A stretch of DNA of 64,000 bases. It comes from RGIG8748 sp045646525 (GTDB lineage: Bacteria > Bacillota > Clostridia > UMGS1810). The position numbers were made by a program, and so were the translations under genes. Of this stretch, positions 59,607 to 64,000 are shown one piece after another (positions within the stretch are counted from its first letter, which is position 1; every line of letters begins with the position of its first letter). The DNA is taken from positions 21,271 through 85,270 of the forward strand of contig JAZRKX010000007.1 of the NCBI GenBank assembly GCA_045646525.1. Reading direction: 5' to 3'. The notes beneath the pieces were generated by a model, which saw only the letters and a program-made list of their open reading frames with translations, had not been told where the DNA came from and made no database searches.

Positions 59607-59735
59607 ATTTTAATTGGCAAATTTCGGCACCGCAACTCGAAATTTTACATTCGCCAAATACTTCCATAAATTTCCATATATCAACGGCAGTCCGTTTTTA
59701 ACAACGGTTTTTGCATTTTTTTGAACTTTTCGACA
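59607..59735 (-). promoter_or_regulatory. spo0A promoter with 0A boxes
   Basis: On the minus strand TTGCGG (59635-59630), 17 bp, TAAAAT (59612-59607) form a promoter whose spacer contains TGCCGAA (59629-59623), a 0A-box variant. A perfect 0A box TGTCGAA (59735-59729) lies 94 bp upstream of the -35. Both suggest autoregulation by Spo0A. The remaining gap to 59776 shows nothing else. Confidence 0.6.
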
Positions 59736-59775
59736 TCTAAAATCCAAAAAATTTGAACCTCTGGGTATGAAAGGC

Positions 59776-59816
59776 AAAAAAACAGAAGCATCGACATGTA
59801 TAAAATCGATGCTTCT
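59776..59816 (-). terminator. Terminator of yqxD
   Basis: AGAAGCATCGA (59784-59794) and TCGATGCTTCT (59806-59816) pair perfectly. Read on the minus strand, the stem is followed, after TG, by seven T residues (plus-strand A tract at 59776-59782). Confidence 0.85.
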
Positions 59817-59836
59817 TCTTTGTTTTTGCGTGATAT

Positions 59837-60280
59837 TTATGCTTTTTGTATAAGCTCTGTGAGGGCGCGTGCGAAAGCCTCGTCATCCTCTTTGGTGCGC
59901 GGAGGAATGTGCGAAAGATGCTTTTTGCCCTTTTTGGCATTTCGCTGTTTTTTGCCAAGAAACCTTTCAAAAAGGAGCTTGTCTATATTGTCATCGGTAA
60001 ATATAAGCCCGCTGTTTGACACAGCGCTTGCGCCCTTGCCCAAGGCAAGTGCCGCCACTCCGTAGTCCTGCGACACGACTATATCGCCCTTTTGTACGCG
60101 GTTTATAAGATACAAATCTACCGAATCGGCTCCTTGACTTACGGTGACAATTTCGCTGTAATCGGAAGACAAAATGTGGTTTACATCTATAACCATTGTA
60201 ACTGGTATTTTGTTTTCTTTTGCCACACGCTCTATTATGCTCTTAACAGGGCATGCGTCGGCATCTACATATATGTGCAT
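59837..60280 (-). CDS. yqxD: YaiI/YqxD family (DUF188) protein
   Basis: The start at 60280 follows GAGGGG; 26 further open codons upstream were rejected. The 147-residue protein shows MHIYVDADACPVKSIIERVA, VSQGADSVDLYLINRVQKGDIVVSQDYGVAALAL and the ERFLGKKQRNAKKGKKH tail typical of DUF188, a PIN-like nuclease-fold family of unknown substrate. It lies between spo0A and the KilA-N operon. Confidence 0.93.
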   Translation of the reverse strand: MHIYVDADACPVKSIIERVAKENKIPVTMVIDVNHILSSDYSEIVTVSQGADSVDLYLINRVQKGDIVVSQDYGVAALALGKGASAVSNSGLIFTDDNIDKLLFERFLGKKQRNAKKGKKHLSHIPPRTKEDDEAFARALTELIQKA

Positions 60281-60344
60281 TTTGTTTCCCCTCGCTTGGA
60301 TGGTCTTAGCAACAATCTTAATGTCTAAAAAGATGTACAATTTT

Positions 60345-60542
60345 TTAGACAAACTCAATTATATCCTCAATTTTCACATCAAGTTTTTCGCAAATACGAA
60401 GTAGGATATCAACCCCGACCGATTCATCCTTGGTTAACTTTTGGACAGTGGTAGTGCTTATTCCTGTGAGTTTTCGCAAGTCAAGTTTAGTCATGTTTTT
60501 GTCAAGCAGGAGATGCCACAGTTTTTTATAGCTTATTTTCAT
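60345..60542 (-). CDS. Small XRE-type (HTH_26) regulator
   Basis: The 65-residue protein is a single Cro/CI helix-turn-helix: MKISYKKLWHLLLDKNMTKL, DLRKLTGISTTTVQKLTKDE, VGVDILLRICEKLDVKIEDI. This matches the small HTH_26 family. It overlaps the KilA-N gene by four bases (ATGA) and is translated with it. A palindrome in the shared promoter is its likely binding site, in the style of an antitoxin or autorepressor. Confidence 0.9.
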   Translation of the reverse strand: MKISYKKLWHLLLDKNMTKLDLRKLTGISTTTVQKLTKDESVGVDILLRICEKLDVKIEDIIEFV

Positions 60543-61381
60543 TTATCAGCACCGCCTTTTTGAGATTCTAAAAGTTTTACACTGCTGTTGCCGATAAGTG
60601 TTGTAAGTTGTTCTATCGCCATTGTATTCAGCCTTTTTAAGCGGTCACTTTGTGAAACTCCTTGCTTTATAAGTTCAGCATTCATGCTTTCAAGGTTGGA
60701 AAGTACGATAAGTTGCTGAATTGTAGCATATTCCCTGATATTTCCTTTTTTATCAGGATTTTCAGCACGCCATTCCTTAGATGTTTTTCCAAACAAAGCT
60801 ACATTCAGGACTTCTGCTTCACTTGCATAAGTTATTCCTTGTTGTGCTGGAGTAACCCCAAGCGGAATAAGCTTGTCCTTAATTGCGTCAGTATGTATTT
60901 TGTAATTGATTTTAGAAATAGTTCGGTTAACATTCCATTCTAAAGATAAGCGACTGTTTTCATCAGATTTCAGTCGTTGATAATCTTTAATAATATACAA
61001 CTTGAATTCTGCAGACACCCATGAAGCAAATTCAAAGGCAATATCTTTGTGGGCAAATGTTCCGCCATATCTCCCTGATTTTGAGATAATCCCAATAGCA
61101 TTTGTATTTTCAATCCATTTTTTAGGAGACATTGTAAAGGCATTTGCACCGGCGTCTTTTTTAAACCCCTCGAATTCGACGGGTTTAAAATCAGGATTGT
61201 TTAATTGTTCCCACAAACCCAAGAATTCAATGGTATCTTTATTTCTCATCCAGTTCTGAATAGTTGCAGTTGGATCATCACTTTTGTATCTTGCAATATC
61301 AGTAAGCGAAATATAATCATTCTCGTTACCTTCTGAGATTACAGTAATTTCATTACCATTAGCATTTATGGTAGCCTTCAT
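60539..61381 (-). CDS. KilA-N domain protein
   Basis: The 280-residue protein has an N-terminal KilA-N domain (residues about 18-130): DYISLTDIARYKSDDPTATIQNWMRNKDTIEFLGLWEQLNNP, then RYGGTFAHKDIAFEFASWVSAEFKLYIIKDYQRL. KilA-N is a DNA-binding module of phage and viral proteins. The C-terminal half (about 140-280) is a helical, charged region with no known motif. Its AT-rich codon use differs from the neighbours, pointing to horizontal transfer. It is cotranscribed with the small XRE gene and sits in the middle of the spo0A-spoIVB region. A mobile regulatory or toxin-antitoxin-like module is plausible. Confidence 0.93.
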   Translation of the reverse strand: MKATINANGNEITVISEGNENDYISLTDIARYKSDDPTATIQNWMRNKDTIEFLGLWEQLNNPDFKPVEFEGFKKDAGANAFTMSPKKWIENTNAIGIISKSGRYGGTFAHKDIAFEFASWVSAEFKLYIIKDYQRLKSDENSRLSLEWNVNRTISKINYKIHTDAIKDKLIPLGVTPAQQGITYASEAEVLNVALFGKTSKEWRAENPDKKGNIREYATIQQLIVLSNLESMNAELIKQGVSQSDRLKRLNTMAIEQLTTLIGNSSVKLLESQKGGADK

Positions 61382-61417
61382 TTTCCTTCACTCCTATGTA
61401 TCATTATGTATAATAAT

Positions 61418-61446
61418 ATTATAGCATATAATATGCCATTTAGCAA
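61418..61446 (-). promoter_or_regulatory. KilA-N/XRE operon promoter with palindromic operator
   Basis: On the minus strand TTGCTA (61446-61441), 17 bp, TATAAT (61423-61418). Inside the spacer lies the perfect palindrome GCATAT-A-ATATGC (61424-61436), well placed for autorepression by the XRE protein. Confidence 0.65.
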
Positions 61447-61483
61447 TATTGTTTTCGCATTTGCGAAATTTTTTGCTTTTATA

Positions 61484-61518
61484 TAAAAATGCCCGCCTAT
61501 ATCGATTAGACGAGCATT
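61484..61518 (-). terminator. Terminator after spoIVB
   Basis: AATGCCCGCCTA (61488-61499) and TAGACGAGCATT (61507-61518) form an imperfect 12-bp stem whose minus-strand end reads ATTTTTATA. Confidence 0.7.
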
Positions 61519-61522
61519 CCTT

Positions 61523-62737
61523 CTATTTAGTTTTCTCAGCTTCTGCAAGCATGTTTTCTATAAATATCCCATATCCCTTTGTGGGGTCATTTACAAAAAC
61601 ATGAGTTACCGCCCCTATTATTTTTCCGTTTTGTATTATGGGACTGCCACTCATGCCCTGCACTATACCGCCCGTTTTTTCTATAAGTCTTTTGTCTGTT
61701 ACCTCTATGGCAAAGGACTTTGTTTTGTTTTTCCGAAGGCGGTTTATGGATATTATCTTAGCATCAAACACCTCGGTTTTGTCATCGCAGTCAACGGTGC
61801 ACACAATCTTTGCCGCGCCTTTTGTTACTTCGCCCGAGGGGGCGGCGGTAAGCTTGGGCATATCGGGAATATATCCCGAGAGCGCTCCGTATATACCCTC
61901 CTCGGTGTTTTTTGTGCACTCGCCCATAAGCTTCATTTCGTCTATGGCGCCCACTATCTCGCCCGGGGCACCCGACTCACCCTTTTTTACATCTATAATA
62001 TCCGCTTTGTACAAAGTGGCGCTGTTTAAAGGCACGAGCGTGCCCGAATCGGAAATGCCATGTCCCAATGCGCCGAAGAATTCCGCATCCTCGGTAACAA
62101 AGGTCATGGTGCCGACTCCCGCTACGGAATTTTTTACATATATTCCAAGCCGTTTGTGACCGTCTGTGCAAAGCCTCGGCTCTGCATTAAAGGTGTGTGT
62201 GCGCCCGTCTCTGAAAACCCCGAGAGTACAAACGCCCTCCGACTTGTCGCATATCGAGGTGAATTCCGAAACGGAATTTGTATATCTGCCGTTTACAGAT
62301 ACTATTACATCGCCCGTCTTAAGTCCTGCCGATGCACCGGGCGATACACAGATACCGTCTCTGGTATCAAAATCAGTAAAACCCGATACGACAAGACCCT
62401 TTGAATACATTTTTATGCCCACGCACTCTCCCGAGGGATAGAGGCTCGGAGCCTTTACGGTATTTACACTTACGCTTCCTGCGGGCACAAGGTTTAGTAT
62501 CTTAAGCTCTACCGTGCGCACCTCGGAGCTTTGGTCTCTGTATTGGGACGCATTCAGCCCCGCCTGCACGGTATCATCGCATATGCTTATGCCGGGGGGA
62601 AGATGATACGATATATCCGTACCGTCTATTACTGTATAGGAATCGCTTACAAGAAAATTTATGCAATACAAAAAATAAGCAAAAATTATAAGTGTAAATC
62701 CCGCAAAAAGCGTAAAAGCTATTTTTCGAGACTTCAA
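61523..62737 (-). CDS. spoIVB: SpoIVB peptidase
   Basis: I place the start at TTG 62737, where GGAGG lies 9 bases upstream; an upstream TTG (62758) lies before that Shine-Dalgarno. The 404-residue protein has a membrane anchor near residues 6-28, a PDZ domain (about 110-190; GICVSPGASAGLKTGDVIVSVNGR), and an S55 serine protease domain with His (FGALGHGISD), and Ser in GMSGSPIIQNGKIIGAVTHV. SpoIVB is made in the forespore and activates pro-SigmaK processing. Usually it adjoins spo0A; here yqxD and a KilA-N operon separate them. Confidence 0.94.
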   Translation of the reverse strand: MKSRKIAFTLFAGFTLIIFAYFLYCINFLVSDSYTVIDGTDISYHLPPGISICDDTVQAGLNASQYRDQSSEVRTVELKILNLVPAGSVSVNTVKAPSLYPSGECVGIKMYSKGLVVSGFTDFDTRDGICVSPGASAGLKTGDVIVSVNGRYTNSVSEFTSICDKSEGVCTLGVFRDGRTHTFNAEPRLCTDGHKRLGIYVKNSVAGVGTMTFVTEDAEFFGALGHGISDSGTLVPLNSATLYKADIIDVKKGESGAPGEIVGAIDEMKLMGECTKNTEEGIYGALSGYIPDMPKLTAAPSGEVTKGAAKIVCTVDCDDKTEVFDAKIISINRLRKNKTKSFAIEVTDKRLIEKTGGIVQGMSGSPIIQNGKIIGAVTHVFVNDPTKGYGIFIENMLAEAEKTK

Positions 62738-62823
62738 ATAAAACAACCTCCAAAACAAATTTCAACATTTAATTTTACCAACGCAGGCTTATTTATAAGC
62801 GAGAATTGTTTCCATAAAAATTG

Positions 62824-62852
62824 TTGATATTTGCCCAAAAGGGTTGTATAAT
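62824..62852 (+). promoter_or_regulatory. SigA promoter of the polysaccharide deacetylase gene
   Basis: TTGATA (62824-62829), 17 bp, TATAAT (62847-62852). Confidence 0.75.
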
Positions 62853-62905
62853 ATAAGAACACAACTAAATTTGTTGGTATCTGCCTGAAAGGAGGTGCTC
62901 GGAAA

Positions 62906-63874
62906 ATGAAGAAATCGCTTTTTGTTTCGCGATACTCGGTATCGCGCAGACGGCGCAGAAAAGAAGACAGCTTCATAACAAAGCTTGTTGCCGTAACTGC
63001 CGTAATATCTGTTGTTCTGATAAGTATATCTGTTGTGCTTTTAAGAAGTATGCCCAAGGATGCATTTCTTCGTATATTAAATGTGAGCACCGCACCTGAC
63101 GAGACAGTGCCCGATGGATATATTCTGCCCATGCCCGACGATGACACACGCCTTAAGGCAAACCGCCTGAGAGAGATACGCTATGAGGACTATCTCACTC
63201 ATGTGTACAATCCGCTCGAAGGAGAGATGGACAATGTGTATGTATACGACTACTCAAAAAAATGCTACCTCACCTTTGATGACGGTCCAAGCTCCGTAAC
63301 ACCGCAAATACTGGATGTGCTGGATAAATACCGCATAAAAGCCACATTTTTTGTAACGGGCGAAAGGGCACAGTCAAATCCCGATATAATAAAAACGATT
63401 GCATCGCAGGGACACACCATCGGAAACCACACATATTCCCATGTGTACAGCTCGGTATATTCCTCGGGCGCAGACTTCAAGACCGAAGTGCAAAAGTGCA
63501 GGGATGCCATAAACGGCGCGCTGGGGTATGAATATACAAATCTTGTGTTCCGTTTTCCGGGCGGTTACGACAGCCTTACCGATGAATTAAACAAAGCAAA
63601 TTACAGAAAAATCCTTAAAAACATAGGCTACAAATATATAGACTGGTCCTGCCTTACGGGCGACAGCAACACCACCGAGCCAACGGCAGAATACCTTATG
63701 GAAACCCTTAAGTTTTCCATAGACTCTTCCAAATCGGGCGATATAGTGGTGCTTATGCACGACTCGCCCACCAAGGAGATAACCGCAAAAACCCTGCCAA
63801 AAATCATTGAATTCTTGTATGGAGAAGGATATGAATTCGAAGCTCTTACCAATAAATGCGGGAATGTAAAATAA
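62906..63874 (+). CDS. Polysaccharide deacetylase (NodB domain), C-terminus supplied by a repeat
   Basis: AAAGGAGGTG precedes the ATG. The 322-residue protein has a basic N-terminus (RRRRRKED), one membrane helix (about 28-50) and a NodB domain (about 110-310): motif 1 TFDDGPSS (metal/catalytic Asp), motif 2 HTIGNHTYSH, FRFPGGYDSL, IDWSCLTGDS and VVLMHDS. It probably deacetylates peptidoglycan or another cell-wall glycan on the outer face. Its last codons GGG AAT GTA AAA TAA (63860-63874) are the left end of the structured repeat, so the repeat provides the residues GNVK and the stop codon. Confidence 0.94.
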   Translation: MKKSLFVSRYSVSRRRRRKEDSFITKLVAVTAVISVVLISISVVLLRSMPKDAFLRILNVSTAPDETVPDGYILPMPDDDTRLKANRLREIRYEDYLTHVYNPLEGEMDNVYVYDYSKKCYLTFDDGPSSVTPQILDVLDKYRIKATFFVTGERAQSNPDIIKTIASQGHTIGNHTYSHVYSSVYSSGADFKTEVQKCRDAINGALGYEYTNLVFRFPGGYDSLTDELNKANYRKILKNIGYKYIDWSCLTGDSNTTEPTAEYLMETLKFSIDSSKSGDIVVLMHDSPTKEITAKTLPKIIEFLYGEGYEFEALTNKCGNVK

Positions 63875-64000
63875 AGCGCAGAGCGCTTATAGGCTTAATC
63901 ACTGACATTCCAAAGTGTTAAAAACAATTAAAACATCAAATTTATGTAGAAATCTGCAAATTTTTGCAGATTTCTCATATTTTTAGCCTATAAGCTCTAA
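63860..64000 (+). repeat. Structured intergenic repeat, copy 3 of 3 (right part outside the window)
   Basis: Starting with GGGAATG, this copy repeats the left two-thirds of the element: the AAAGCG ... GCTTATAGGCTT arm, TTATGTAGAAATCTGCAAA with TTTGCAGATTTC and AGCCTATAAGCTCTAA, where the window ends. It overlaps the last 15 bases of the deacetylase gene. Confidence 0.85.

Noticed and set aside
1..64000. tRNA, rRNA, CRISPR array or complete insertion sequence
   Set aside because: No cloverleaf-like cluster, rRNA block, regularly spaced repeat or transposase gene was recognised on either strand. A tRNA scan would be needed to exclude a missed single tRNA.

Overview
The window is a 64 kb piece of chromosome from an endospore-forming member of the Clostridia (Firmicutes/Bacillota). 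The evidence is spo0A and spoIVB on the right, the rplU-prp-rpmA-obgE-yhbY-nadD-yqeK-LCP-rsfS cluster on the left, an L27 protein with the N-terminal extension that Prp removes, Firmicute-type small XRE and S24 regulators, and near-consensus SigA promoters (TTGACA, 17 bp, TATAAT) in front of many transcription units. No tRNA, rRNA, CRISPR array or complete insertion sequence was seen.

Layout. 1-2.5 kb: an aminotransferase (cut by the window edge) and a Gfo/Idh/MocA dehydrogenase, probably an amino-sugar pair. 2.6-4 kb: a secreted Ig-like protein. 4-12.5 kb: ribosome assembly and housekeeping genes (L21, Prp, L27, ObgE, YhbY, NadD, YqeK, LCP, RsfS, LeuRS). A 20-residue hydrophobic peptide locus with two convergent promoters lies between rpmA and obgE. 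12.5-14.3 kb: a phage-like regulatory locus with an XRE-S24 self-cleaving-type repressor, four operator-like palindromes, a divergent 33-residue membrane peptide and two small cysteine-rich proteins. 14.3-24.8 kb: M20 amidohydrolase, RlmD-type methyltransferase, GalE, ApgM, a PerM/YtvI permease, a two-component system and an HtrA protease. 25-30.5 kb: an amino-acid ABC transporter, SecG, YbaK, Mrp and GlyRS. 30.5-36 kb: a TolC/MFP/RND efflux operon. 36-36.5 kb: a structured leader with an attenuator-like terminator ahead of a frameshifted cysteine-rich gene. 36.5-39.7 kb: aconitase and isocitrate dehydrogenase. 39.8-43.6 kb: HAD phosphatase, a decayed MATE gene, small membrane proteins, DUF523 and LuxS. 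43.8-51.4 kb: rpoB and rpoC. 51.7-55.9 kb: a minus-strand run of tRNA-modification genes (TcdA, MnmA, TtcA-like) with small cysteine-rich neighbours. 56-59.6 kb: an E2-like acyltransferase, a Na/Pi cotransporter and Spo0A. 59.8-62.7 kb: YqxD, an AT-rich KilA-N/XRE operon inserted in the spo0A-spoIVB neighbourhood, and SpoIVB. 62.9-63.9 kb: a polysaccharide deacetylase.

The most interesting non-gene signal is a repeat of about 215-245 bp that occurs three times (1132, 51439, 63860), always just downstream of, and in the same orientation as, a gene. It has nested hairpins. One hairpin differs in sequence between copies but keeps perfect pairing through three compensatory changes, which suggests a structured RNA or a mobile palindromic element. 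Copy 3 supplies the last codons and the stop of the deacetylase gene. Other candidates for undescribed biology are the S24-controlled membrane peptide with a hairpin between its Shine-Dalgarno and its start, the type-I-toxin-like locus at 5.1-5.4 kb, and the leader at 36.06-36.23 kb.
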